In this document: in pieces, positions 31,060 through 41,880 of the stretch
How positions within the stretch are numbered: position 1 is the stretch's first letter
Layout of the letters: each line of letters starts with the position of its first letter
Assembly (NCBI GenBank): GCA_016271365.2
Contig: CM057450.1
Coordinates: 1,803,648,967 to 1,803,712,966, forward strand
Length of the DNA stretch: 64,000 nt
Source: Neoceratodus forsteri
Lineage: Eukaryota; Chordata; Ceratodontiformes; Ceratodontidae
Direction: 5' to 3'
Notes under the pieces: model-generated
The model's input: only the letters and a program-made list of their open reading frames with translations
What the model was told of the DNA's origin: nothing
The model's database searches: none
Translations under genes and position numbers: made by a program

Positions 31060-31550
31060 GGTGTAGCTACTTACAGCAACTCTGTAGCTCTGGAACTCTA
31101 GCTAAGTCATTCATCTTTGTCTGCTGATGCGGAGCTGACCATATCTTTCCACAGATCTCTTGACTGGATTTCCTAAGGCCCTTTTTATATTTGCCCTTGC
31201 ATGTGCACAAGGGTGAACATATTGGTATGATGGTGGGTTTTGAGTGGTGTATTACTGTCGTGCCAATACTGCAATCTGCAGGGGGCTCAACGGTGTCAGA
31301 CCAATCATCAGCCAGGCTGATCATGACACTGTTCTGGTCTTGTTGGGTGGAAACTTCATGTAGTTTGAATAAAAGAGCAGGCAGAATCATACAGTGGCTC
31401 TTTCCTTTGATCTGCATAACATGGCCCAGTAAGCAGAGCTGATCAACATCATGATCAGCCTGCTGTGGTCCACCCCCAACATAAAAACAATCTCTTCTGC
31501 TTTGTGCCAAATATCGCTCCCACCTCTCATTGCTTACCCCTTCTTAATCG
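31060..31550. other. Stretch with one unassigned open frame
   Basis: A 147-residue open frame lies on the minus strand at 31,510-31,067. It has Cys and His residues but no ordered motif I recognise, no similarity to the element proteins here, and no clear start context. It could be part of a DNA transposon or chance. I do not call it a gene. Confidence 0.25.
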
Positions 31551-33000
31551 TCTGACACCGGGATGCCCAATCCCCTGTGCCAACTAGTACCCCCACCCTG
31601 CACGTTCTACTGTGCGTGTGTGATACTGGGAGCCCACCTCTGGTGACACCAAACATAACACCGACATTAGGATGAACAATCACTGGTGTTGGTACCTGAA
31701 ATAAAGAAAACTATCCCGCTTTATACACACTGTAAAACCAAAAAAAAATTTTAAAATAAAAAAAAAGTCCATTGATGTCTGTTGTTGCTGCTGCTGGCAC
31801 ACCGCTACCATTACCAGCCCCCAACTGACCCTCCCACTCAGCACCCACCACCGACACAACCCCTTACTATTAATTTTCTGACACTGGAATTCCCAATTCC
31901 CGGGTCTGGCTAGTGCCCTTTGCCCCGCCTATTTTCACTGTGTGATGTCTGAGAGCCCACTCTGTAAGAAATAAAACCTATCCTTCAATGTCTGTTTTGC
32001 TGCTGGCACACCACCGCCATAACCCTCCCAGTCAGCACTCGCCTCCCAGCCCACCCTTTACCTACCTAGTGGGTGTCCAATGCCGTAATCCTCGCTGGAC
32101 CAGAGACGCATCTTCACTCTTCAATGCCAGATAAGGAACTGAGGAAATTAGTTATGCGGTTCAATATATTTCAATGGGTTTTGAACTAGTCTTCATAACT
32201 TGTTCATTTTTGAATATTTTTTCTTCAAATTTTCAACATGGCTTTTTTTGGACACCACCTCATGAACAAGGGCAGTGAAACTGTACAAATCCATCCTGAA
32301 AGGTGATTTCACAGTTGCTGTGTGAAATCACCTTTCGGGCAGGATTTGAAAACTTTCTCCACCCTTGTTCATGAGGCTGGGTCATAAGAAGGCTATTTTG
32401 GAAATGTGGGATAAAAATATTTAAAAAAAACAAACAACAAAATTATGAATACATTGAGATTTTTCAATGCACACTCATTACTTTGGTCATTTTCAGTATT
32501 CTGACCCCAAATTTTCAACATAGCTATTTTCTCATACCACCTCATGAACATGACAGCTGTCGTTTTTCAAATCTTGGCCAAAATGTGTTTTCACACTTGT
32601 GGCACAAAATCACCTTTCAGGAGCGGTTTGAAAATTTTCTCTACCCTTGTTTATGAGATGGGGTCATAAGAAGGCTGTGTTGAAAATTTGGGGTAAAAAT
32701 AAAGAAAAAAAACAGTTACGAGTGTACATCGAAAGTTTTCAATGCACACTTGTAACTTTTAGTATTTTGACCCCAAATTTTCAACATAGTCATTTGTTTC
32801 ACACCACCTCATGAATGTGACTTTCATTTTTTCAAATTCTGTCCAAAATATGTTTTCACATATGTGGCACAAAATGACATTTTGCCATTGTTTTATAAAT
32901 GACACTTGTCGTGTTCAGGAAGAGTGGTCATAAAAAGGCCATGTTAAAAATGTGGGGTCAAAATGTGAAAAAAGCAACTAAATAATGAAGAAACATTACA
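31550..33000 (+). mobile_element. Dyad-repeat element, copy 1
   Basis: The left part has blocks such as gggagcccacctctggtgac and ctggaccagagacgcatctt that recur in copy 2 (34,890-35,210, for example gtggaccgggaacatgtctg). The right part is a tandem array: attttcaacat recurs at 32,234, 32,513 and 32,778, with the inverse atgttgaaaat-like pieces between. No coding capacity is seen. It lies against the 3' end of LINE G. Confidence 0.6.
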
Positions 33001-34410
33001 CTAGGATTAATACTAGGAAAGAACAGATAATACAGAAGGCGGGTGCCAATAATAGTACATCTCCTGCAAGCAGGCTCATGTATTGCCCAATTATTTTAGT
33101 AAGAATTTGTCTAATTTAGATTTAAATATACCAAACAATTCTACTTCCACTATTTCTCTAGGTAGAGAGTTCCATATGGGCACTATCCTCTGAGTATAAA
33201 ACAATCTTCTGATGTTCCTCTTGGGGTAGGTCAGCATAATCTGAAGATTATGGCTTCTAAGCCTAATATCTCTATAATTATATGTTATCCCAAGGTCCAC
33301 CATTAATGATGTATATGTGTTATCCCAAGGTCCGCCATTAACGTTGTATCATTCGCAATTTTAAACATTTGTAATACGTTCTCCCTTAATTCTCCTCCTC
33401 TCCAGCGTGTACAGATGTAACTCTCCAAGTCTCTGTTTGTAATCCATGCCCTGCAGACCATCCACCATCCTAGTCACCCCCTCCACTTGCGTTATATCAG
33501 TCTGCAAATATGGGCTCCATAATGGGGAGCAGTACTCAAGATGTGGTCGTACATATGCTTTGAATAAGAGGATTATACAAGCCCTATTTCTTGTAGTGAT
33601 GTATCTTTTGATACAGCCAATAATCGTATTCATTTTTTTAATTACTTTGCTGCATTATTTTTTAAACTTCGAGTCTCTTGTAATAAGTACCCCTAAGTCT
33701 TTTTCGCTATCAACTGCCTTTAAAAAGCTCCCTGCTAGTTGGTATGCATTGCATTTGTTAGTATCCCCCATGTGCATTATCACACGCTTGTCTTGATTAA
33801 AAAACATGCCATTATCATCAGCCCATAGTGTCAACTGGGTGAGATCTTTTTTCAAGTTTATTACCCCCATTTCAGACCCAACATCTGCTGCTATTTTAGT
33901 GTTGTCTGCAAATTTGATAATGAAACTGTTTATATTTCTGTTCAGGTCTGGAATAGAGATTGTAAACAAGGAGGGTCCAAGGGCAGACCCCTGTGGCACC
34001 CCACTTATCACAGGGCCCTCCCCAGATGTATAACCTCTTATTCTGACTGTTTGTGTTCTGCCTGTCAACCACTGCTGTACCCAGTTTACCAATGTTTTAT
34101 TTACTTCCAGTGCATACATCTTTTCGATTAGAGTCCCATGCGGACCCTATCGAATGCCCTGCAGAAATCCAGATAAACTAAATCTACTGGGGATTTTGTT
34201 TCCAACGTAGCACTCATTTTTTTGTAAAACACTAAATTACTTGTGAGGCAAGATCTTTTGTTTTTAAAACCGTGTTGAGTATTATCGTCTATATTATCAA
34301 TTATTATTTCATGATCTAGCCTCTCCTTCACTCTAGCTTCCATTACTTTTCCTAGGATACATGTTAGGCTGATAGGTCTATAATTTGCTGTGGATTCATG
34401 ATCTCCCTTT
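33001..34410 (-). mobile_element. CR1-like LINE G, 3' half (RT and C-terminus)
   Basis: On the minus strand from 34,442: a stretch with KKGDHESTANYRPISLTCIL, VDLVYLDFCRAFDRVRMGL, then VISGVPQGSALGPSLF, FADNTKIAADVG (FADN at 33,912-33,901, second Asp codon is aac), LTLWADDNGMFFNQDK, YVRPHLEYCSPLWSPYLQ and IVPIWNSLPREIV near 33,160. This is the RT and C-terminal part of a CR1-group LINE unlike copies 1-3. The 5' half continues at 37,147 after an insertion of 2.7 kb. Frames shift at about 34,125 and 33,650. Confidence 0.85.
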
Positions 34411-37146
34411 TTGTATTGCTTGCACGCATGTGCAAGAAACACACTGCATCAGTAGTTAAGGAGCATGCCACAATACCTATAGAAATTCGGCCACGTCACC
34501 ATGCAATCAGGTGTTTTGGTGCATTATAAGCTACCAAAACAGCTGATTGTGTGGTGTCCCCATGGCGATAGCTTCTCCGTCAGCCTGTCACAGTCCCCAG
34601 GAAGCTGATGGAAAGCCACAGCCTGCCGTTCATTGCACCTTCCTGGGGAAACATTTCAATAAATAATAAAAAAAAAACAACCGGTGCCCAGTCCCCTGTC
34701 GGCATGACACCCTCCCCAGTTAATTTGCCATAGGGTAGCCCATCCCTGCCTGCATAATGCACCTCCCCCATTTGTTGTTTACTGGAGGGGGTGCCCAACC
34801 CCCTCGCCTGCGGTGTCCCTCCCTGCACACTGTGGCGACAACAGGGTGCCCAATCCCAGTCTGCTCCACTGCCTCCTCCCAAATAAACTTCCATCTGCCA
34901 TGCTGGGAGCCCACCACAGGTGGCAAAGTCTCTTAGGCCAATGGGGTACCCAATCTCCTGTCAGCTCCACTGCCCTCCAAACAAACTGCCTGGTGCCACG
35001 CTGGGAGCCCACCCCAGCGTGGCAAAATCCCATTGTCTGTGTAAAAGAAAAACAGTCCTTGTTGATTCTCTTGCCCCCCAACTCGCGCCCACCCTCTGTG
35101 TACCCCACACCCCACCTCACCCCACACTTACCTCCAGAGCCCAGCGCAATGATTTTCGGTGGACCGGGAACATGTCTGCACTCTTCAAAGCTGACTGCGA
35201 ACTGAAGAAATGCCGGTAAGCTGTATAATGGCATAAATGTTTTTTTTTCAACTTTGATGCATATCTTGGCCATTTTTGGGAATTGTTTCATCAAATTTTC
35301 AACATGGGGTTATTGGGACCCTACTTCATGAACTCAGTCACTGTCATTTTGTTATTTGGTCCCAAAAGGTGATTTCGAGGTCACTGTGTGGAACCACCTT
35401 TCAGGATTGATTAACAGTATCACAGTTCATGAGGTAGGCCCCCAGAAACCCTATGTTGAAAATTTGGTGAAAAAATTCCCAAAAATGACTGTTTTATGAG
35501 CGTGCATTGAGCAGTTCCTACGCACACTCGTAACTTCGTGCATTTTTAATATTTTCACTCCAGATTTTCAACATTGTGATTTTATCACACCTTCTTATGA
35601 ACAGTATAGCTGTCATTTTTCACATCTCGCCCAAACCCAAAATGTGTTTTCGCACGTGTAGCACACAATGGTGCGGTCGGTGTGCAAAATCAATGTCTGA
35701 GACAGATTAACAAAAATCACAGTGACACTGTTCATGAGGTAGGTCCCAAAAACTCTATGTTAAAATTTGGTGAAAAAATTCCCAAAAATGACTGTTTTAC
35801 GAGCGTGCGTTGTGCAGTCCCTATGCACTTCGAGCATTTGTAATATTTTCACTCCAGATTTTCAACATTGCCATTTTACCACACTTCCTTATGTACAGTA
35901 CAGCTGTCATTTTTCACATCTTGCCTGAAATGTGTTTTCGCACATGTAGCGCACAGTGGCGTGGTCAGTGTGCGAAATCAATGTTTGGGACAGATTAAGA
36001 AAATCGCGGTAGCACTGCTCATGAGCAGAGATCTTAAACTGGCTATGTTGAAATTTTTTTGATAAACTTTCAGAAACTGACTGTACATGAGCATACATTG
36101 TGCACTTCCACACACCCTGTAAGTTCACCTAATCTGTAGTATTTTCAGTCCAGATTTTCAACATTGCCATTTTTCAACACCTCCTTATGAACAGTACAGC
36201 TGTCATTTTTCACACTTAGGCCGAAATGTGTTTCACACTTCCGGCACAGAATAGCTCGGTCACTGTGGGAAATTAGTGTTCGGGACAGATTAAGAAAATC
36301 ACAGTGACAGTGTTCATGAGTAGAGGTCCCAAAATGCCTATGTTGAAAATCTGCTCTAAAATGTCCCCAAACTAATTATATTATGGGTGTGTGTTGCACA
36401 GTTTCTATGCACATTCGTGACTTCACCAGTTTTTTTTATATTTTCACTCCAGATTTTCAACATTGCCATTTTTTTACAGCTCTTAATGAACAGTACAGTG
36501 TCATTTTTCACATCCGGTTCGAAATGTGTTTTTGCTCCTGTGGTGCCAGGTGGTGCAGTCACTGTGCAAAATCACCTTTCAGCTAACAATCTGATAATGT
36601 CACTGTTCATGCGTTGGGATCACAAAAAACCCATGTTGAAAACTTGGAGTAAAAATACCAAGAAACGCACAGGGTGTTAGGGTTTTTGACCATAACGCCC
36701 TACCCTGTATGGACTGACAGGCGTCAGGGGTGTGATTTGGGATTGTCGACAGTAATGCTCATGCCATTCCACCCCCACCCTGTAGCCAGTGGCAGGCATT
36801 GAGGTGCGCCTTGGATGCTTTGGCCCCAGAGTTCACCCCATTCTCTTATACTGCACCCATTTCAGCATATTTCCTTATAGAATGAGGTGAGTATAAAGCC
36901 CGAACACTTCAAAGCACACCTCGACACTTGTAAGTGTCTGCAGAGTAGGGTGAGGTGAAATGTCATGACCGTTATGGGCAATGACCCAAAGGCACACCCC
37001 AATGCCTGTCCATCTCCACAGGGTGGGGGTGGAGTGGGCGTCAGTTCAGTACTTCACTGCTATTTCTATACTGCATCTGTCTAACTTCTGCACTTCCACT
37101 GCTAGTGACAGCAAGCAACACTTGGCATTGACAAATGCTTGTTATA
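34411..37146 (+). mobile_element. Dyad-repeat element, copy 2, inserted in LINE G
   Basis: LINE G coding sequence stops at about 34,410 (…YKKGD block) and resumes at 37,147 (…WQTAVVI block), so 2.7 kb is an insertion. Its left end holds the palindrome cttgcacgcatgtgcaag; its last 25 bases (ttggcattgacaaatgctt and six more) recur exactly at the end of copy 3 (53,523-53,547), with different flanks. The ends share imperfect inverted similarity (gcatgtgcaa and gcatttgtcaa), and a TAT could be a 3-bp target duplication. Inside are repeated gggagcccacc blocks (34,690-35,060) and a dyad tandem array. There is no transposase, so it is non-autonomous. Confidence 0.7.
35240..36680 (+). repeat. Tandem array of ~270-300 bp dyad-symmetric units
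   Basis: The motif ttttcaacat starts at 35,296, 35,565, 35,859, 36,155 and 36,454: spacings 269, 294, 296 and 299. Within each unit its inverse (atgttgaaa) lies at about 35,453, 35,757, 36,047, 36,341 and 36,634. Each unit is therefore a large imperfect hairpin, with sub-blocks such as gaacagtacagctgtcattt repeated. Translated frames through it are not conserved. Confidence 0.8.
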
Positions 37147-37808
37147 GATTGGAATCACAACCGCTGTTTGCCAGTCCTGTGGTACCTCACCCGCATTTCT
37201 TGACAAATTAAAGAGCGTATACAATGGTTCTATCAGCCATGGTTCGATTTCTTTCAGTAATTTAGGATGGAGAGAATCTGGTCCAGGGGATTTACTGATG
37301 TTAATGTTTTTAAGTTTGCTTTTAGTTCCTCTTTTGAAATTTCAAATTGTGTTGTGGGCTGATTAACAGCTTTTGACTGAGAGATGATAGGTGCCTTAGT
37401 ACCAAATACGGAACAAAAGTATACATTGAACTCCTGCACCATTGCCAGTGGTTCTGTTATTGTAATATTATATTTTGCATTAAGGGACCCTATCGTGTTA
37501 TTAGCACACTTTTTTGGTTTTTTTATAGGAGTAAAAACTTTTACCTCCATCTTTTATGTGTGCCAATTTAAATTCGATCTTGCTTTTTTCATTTTAATAG
37601 TTGTTTTACGTTTTTTTGTGCATGTTTGTATTTTATATTTGTTGTAGTCATTGTCTCTTTTATAGGCCCTATAGGCTCTCCTCTTTACAGCTAGGAGTTG
37701 CCTTACCCTATTATTGAACCATAATGGCAATTTCCCTTTTTCATTATATAGCATCTTGTTTGGTATATATTCATCTGTTAATTCATGTAACTTATTTTTG
37801 ATTCTAAG
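37147..37808 (-). pseudogene. LINE G linker and RT start
   Basis: Peptides include KGKLPLWFNNRVRQLLAVKR (about 37,740), VQEFNVYFCSVFGTKA (about 37,440) and SKEELKANLKTLTSVNPLD, then LYTLFNLSRNAGEVPQDWQ near 37,215-37,160, the usual CR1 RT lead-in. The next block lies across the 2.7-kb insertion at 34,410. A frame change lies at about 37,552. Confidence 0.75.
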
Positions 37809-39260
37809 TTACACTTGTTCAGCATTTGTGTAATCCTTGTCCCAATTCCACTGGTTTAATTTCAGCAAGATTTGTTTAAAATAAGCTTTTTTATAGTCTT
37901 TAATTATACTTTTGCCGTCTGTAGTTGTAAAACCAGATTTTAGAGTGAAAGTAATGATATTATGCTCACTATAAAGTAAGGGGCCATGGATCTCAATATT
38001 CTGAATTTTATCCAGGATATCAGTGATAACCAGGTCCAGTATGTTTTTACCACTAGTAGGTTTATCTATCAATTGTTGTAACCCATTTGATATGCATCCG
38101 TCCAATAATAAATTTTCTTGTGAGGTAATGGCTGTGTTTTCCACCCAATCTATCCCAAGTGTATTAAAATCTCCTAATAAGATTACTTCTTTGTGGCCGA
38201 CCCAGTGGCACTGAGGGTTAAGGTGCTGGACACCACACCTTGCACCACGCTGGCGACCCGGGTTCAGGAACGAGCCCGGGTCGGCAGGGGAGGAGAGGAT
38301 CGAGCATCTGTAGACTGCTGTTTTCTCTTGGGGCGGGGTATGTAGACTGTCCCGTGCATGTAGCAACACCTAGCAATGGCTGGATGTACTACAGTCGCAG
38401 GACCTCAGCACGGCCGTACATTGGGTGTTGCGCCTGACAAAGCGGGTGCGGCACATAACGGGCTGGGCGACATTGCACTGCCCTTGTTGAGGGGCACAAA
38501 GTTGAAAATCCCTCCCCTCTAGTAGGCAAAAGCGGGTCAGTGTCATCGGCCCCACATCCACAGCCGGGTGTAAGGATGCACGTTCCGGTTCCTTCCCCTG
38601 CGCAGGCTGCCCCACCAATCCTCTAGTTAGGGCGCCGGAAATGATGGTGGTCCTTCCTCAGCAGACACAGACCCAGGGGGCTCAGACATGCCATGCAGGT
38701 GATGGGGGGGAAGCCCTAGCCGGAATCGAGTGAGCCACGCTTCAGGCAGGACGGGAGAAACCGATGACCGAGTTGCCCATGCTGGAGAGAGTCTGGAGGT
38801 AGGGAGTGCAGAAAAAGAGTTCACAAACAAAAAAAAACAAAAAACAAAAAAAGATTACTTCTTTGTGTCCCATATTGCTCTCAGTATTGTTTAGTAAGTT
38901 CATGTGACACTGTAGGCTTACATCAAGTGGACGATAACATAGCCCCAGGAGTAATGTGTTTTCATTTCGTCTCAGCACCTCAACCCAAATTATTTCATTG
39001 GTATCTTCAGTATTAGTGTTATTGATTTGAGTATACTTTAAATTATTTTGAATATAAAATGCACTACCTCCCCCTTGTTTTTCAGTTCTGTCCCTATGGA
39101 TGATAGTATATCGTGGTATGTTGTTACACCAGCTAGATGTTTCCCTCCACCAAGTTTCAGTTACAGTGGCTATATCTATGTTTTCCTGACGTAAGATGAT
39201 TTCAAGGTCATCCCTCTTGATGGAGTGTAAACTTCTAGCATTTGTTAATAGAAAATTCAA
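37809..39260 (-). pseudogene. LINE G endonuclease, split by a SINE
   Basis: The 39,260-38,868 part has FLLTNARSLHSIKRDDL, DIATVTETWWRETSSWC and KQGGGSAFYIQNNL and runs to NMGHKEV at the SINE boundary. The 38,195-37,809 part starts with GHKEVILLGDFNTLGIDW, then NILDLVITDILDKIQN and LYSEHNIITFTLK. The residues GHKEV appear on both sides because they are encoded by the target duplication. The catalytic Glu and Asp/Asn blocks are kept; the final SDH block reads SEHN. Without the insertion the frame is nearly continuous. Confidence 0.85.
38196..38850 (+). mobile_element. tRNA-derived SINE, about 655 bp, with target-site duplication
   Basis: aagattacttctttgtg flanks the insertion exactly: 38,179-38,195 and 38,851-38,867. 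The head (38,196 on) starts gccgacc and, 80 bases later, has ggtcggc, which could pair as a 7-bp acceptor stem; gcac and gtgc give a D-like stem, and gggttcaggaac resembles a B box. The body (about 540 bases) is GC-rich and unlike anything else here. The 3' end is A-rich with aaac repeats. Long duplication and A-rich tail point to mobilisation by an L1-type machinery. I do not recognise the family; 655 bp is long for a SINE. Confidence 0.75.
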
Positions 39261-39411
39261 ACTTGGCTTCCCATTATGTTCTGTGGCTTTACGTGTGGGC
39301 TTAAGGTTTTGTTATTGCTGTCTCTCTTATGCCCCGGGTTACTTAGTTTTTTTGTTGTGTGTGAATTGGGAGCGATAGCTTGGTAAAAAATGTTACCCAA
39401 AAGTCAGACTT

Positions 39412-40640
39412 CTTTTTTACTCAAATGAAGACCATCATGACAGTACAATGTATTATCGTTTGCAAACTTTCACGTTTTTATACAGGTGATGTTATTTGTT
39501 AAACACCACCTGTGTAGCCAGTTGTCATAGGCTTTTATACATTGTGTTTTGTGCCATGTAGCTCTGGGAACTGGTAACACTTCAGACAAAATAATTTTTG
39601 CATTAACATTTTGTAGTGTACTTATTGCTTGCTTCATACTACTGATTGTTTCTTTTATTCCTAATTTGTTTAGGTCATTTTTTTTCTGCATGTAATATCA
39701 CTGTTTTAGAATTTCATACATGCTCCAACGTTCCTTGCATCATCCCTGTCATATTCTTGATAGTTGCCCCTTTGTAACTGCATGTAGTAACATTTTGTTT
39801 CCTCTAGTGGAGTATCTATCAGTATAGCGTGTTATAGAATCCACCAGTATGTATATCTGCTCTATATTATCCATTGTTTTTATAATTATCTCATCTGTTT
39901 GCATATTATCAGTTCCTAGGTTATACTATAGGCTGCGTGTGCTCGGTGTTAAGTAACATATTTAAGTCCTCTACCCCTTGTGTCGCTGTCTGGTCTAAAG
40001 TGTCCATTAAGTTTATCATAACGATGGCATTCTCTTCAGGTAACGTATCCCTATTTCTGCTCTGTACATTGGGGTTATCCTGTTGTGAGGTACTTGTGTT
40101 ATGCATAACTTCACATGGTTTTTTTAGGTAATTTTGATAATAAGGGATTTAGCGCATCAAACTTATTTGATAAGGTGATGGTGAACTGTTCAGTCTTCCG
40201 TCCCTTTTTAGTCCCTTTCTTTTCTTTTTTTTGAGTCTGATACCATTCTGCATCATTACTGCACATAGAATCCTCTTCCCTGCTTCTTTTTTTTGGTTTT
40301 ATTATCAATAGCACCCAGAGTATGCCCATGTGTAGTTTGTCCTTATTTACCTTCCTCTGGGCTAATTAAGCTAATCCTGTTTCTCTCAGTTCCTACTACT
40401 TGATTTCCATTTTCCCTTATATTTCCATTATCTGGTGAAGAATGTTTACATAATGGCTGGGGAGGTCTTTCTCATAACCTTGATGCCATTTCATTCTGGC
40501 TTTTCTCTATACATTTTAATCTTTCACTAAAAGTTGAGATTTCTCTCAACATCTCTTCATTTTTCATACACTTCTGGCATACATAAGATATTTGTGGGAG
40601 TGGTGTAAGTGACATTGAATACATGTTACATTTCATGCAT
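39412..40640 (-). pseudogene. LINE G ORF1: Cys-rich N-terminus and SGNH esterase end
   Basis: Near 40,640-40,560 the minus strand encodes CMKCNMYSMSL and then YVCQKCMKNEEMLREIS: two CxxC pairs, as in CR1 ORF1. A Lys-rich stretch (KPKKRSREEDSM, about 40,300) follows. At 39,691-39,470 the peptide has KIILSEVLPVPRATWHKTQ and YDNWLHRWCL, and near 39,445-39,410 YCHDGLHLSKKE, the Asp-His block of an SGNH esterase. The GDS block is not readable. Frames change several times. Confidence 0.65.
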
Positions 40641-40660
40641 TTAACCCCCATCCCCCTCTA

Positions 40661-40988
40661 ACGTCATGATGTTATCTGCCATTGGAGTTCCCCTGTGTAA
40701 TCCCTGAGCCCCTTAATACTCAACTAATATATTCCTTACTATATCATGAGCTTTCAGCTGGAATCTTTGTTGTCTCACTATGTCCTGCCACCCGCCAAAG
40801 ATGCTAAACAAAGCGCTAGACACGCTTTATCTTAGTGCAGTCTTCACTGCACAGGATGATCACAAGACTATCCGCCCACTGCTTGGTTTGCTTATGTGAG
40901 CGCTTGTACCTTAGACCCAGAAGTAGCAATCTGTCAGCTGACTAGCTGTCCTGCTTTAGACTGCCCCAATCTCAAAAATTACACTCAA
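40661..40988. other. Spacer or LINE G 5' UTR, with the L1 target site
   Basis: No coding motif is seen. It may be the 5' UTR of LINE G. Its last 15 bases (aaaaattacactcaa, 40,974-40,988) are the left target duplication of the L1. Confidence 0.4.
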
Positions 40989-41133
40989 GAACTTCCAGTT
41001 CCTGTGTCACCTCTGATGGCGGCTTAGATTTGTAGCTCTCCCCACCAGGTTGTTTAACTACTGGAATTGAGTGCCATCTGATGACAGGAATGATAGAATT
41101 AGCAAGAAACAAGTTAGTGCTGGCTCGGGAGAG

Positions 41134-41880
41134 ATGGGGAAATCTAACAAGAAAGACTCTGCTACAACGGGATGCACTCCCAGGCCACAAACGATTTCTA
41201 GGCCTGCAAGTCCCGCTCATGTATACTCATTGCCTTAGCAGATGAAGAGGACTCTGGCTCCGACTCGAATTCCAACTCTGCCTCTACATTCACAAAGACA
41301 GATGACAATAGAATGCTTAAAATTTTGCACCGAATAGATGCAAAAATTTCTGGATTGCAAACAGCTTTCAAGAAATTGGAAGCATGAACGACAGCAGTGG
41401 AATCTTGCCTGGATCTTGTACAAAATGAGCACATGGCCTACGGGCATTCCCTGTCATATCTCCATCTAAGGAGAAAAGAGCTTACATATCGAGCAGAGGA
41501 TGCTGAAGCATGAGCGAGGAGACAAAATATCTGAATTGCGGGAGTCGCGGAGGGTGCAGAGCAAGCATACATGGCTGCATTTATCGATTCTTGGCTCCAT
41601 CAGGAACTGGACATACCAAAAGATATTCCCCTAGATATTGAGCATGCGCATCATACACTGACCCAACTAGCCAAAACCTGGAGCCCTTCCACGAGCCATT
41701 TTGATTCGCTTTCTTAAATATACCCCGAAGGAGAAGGTCTTGAAATTAGCCTGGGACAAGAAAAACCTGAATGTTGATGGGCAAAGGGTGTACGTAGATC
41801 AAGATTTCCCTCCCCACATGATGACTAAGAAGATAAAGGTACTGGTGGTGGTAAAAGCACTCAGAGAGAGGTTTTAAGTG
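41134..41880 (+). pseudogene. L1 ORF1 protein, broken
   Basis: The ATG at 41,134 starts MGKSNKKDSATTGC. A helical stretch with RMLKILHRIDAKISGLQTAF (about 41,310) fits the coiled coil. ELTYRAEDAEA and ARRQNI (about 41,470-41,530) match the start of the RRM-like domain of L1 ORF1. After a frame change at about 41,690, PRAILIRFLKYTPKEKVLKL and VYVDQDFPPHMMTKKIK match the end of the RRM and the C-terminal domain. It stops at about 41,880. The protein is the trimeric RNA chaperone of L1. At least four stops or shifts are present. Confidence 0.75.

Larger units (their letters stand above)
37147..40660 (-). mobile_element. CR1-like LINE G, 5' half (ORF1, endonuclease, RT start)
   Basis: On the minus strand: a Cys-rich N-terminus (about 40,640-40,560), an esterase end (about 39,700-39,412), an endonuclease (39,260-38,868 and 38,195-37,809) and the start of RT (37,754-37,150). 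The endonuclease is split by a 655-bp SINE. The 5' end is not sharp; it may reach 40,950. Together with 33,001-34,410 this is a nearly full-length element, about 5 kb without insertions. Confidence 0.8.

Noticed and set aside
31067..31510. 147-codon minus-strand open frame with several Cys and His residues
   Set aside because: No ordered motif, no similarity to neighbouring element proteins, no supporting context.
34779..35294. 171-codon minus-strand open frame
   Set aside because: It lies in the repeated part of the dyad-repeat element; the frame is not kept in copy 1.
38196..38290. Possible functional tRNA gene at the SINE head
   Set aside because: An acceptor-like stem is present, but no convincing anticodon arm, and it is part of an inserted SINE with target duplications.
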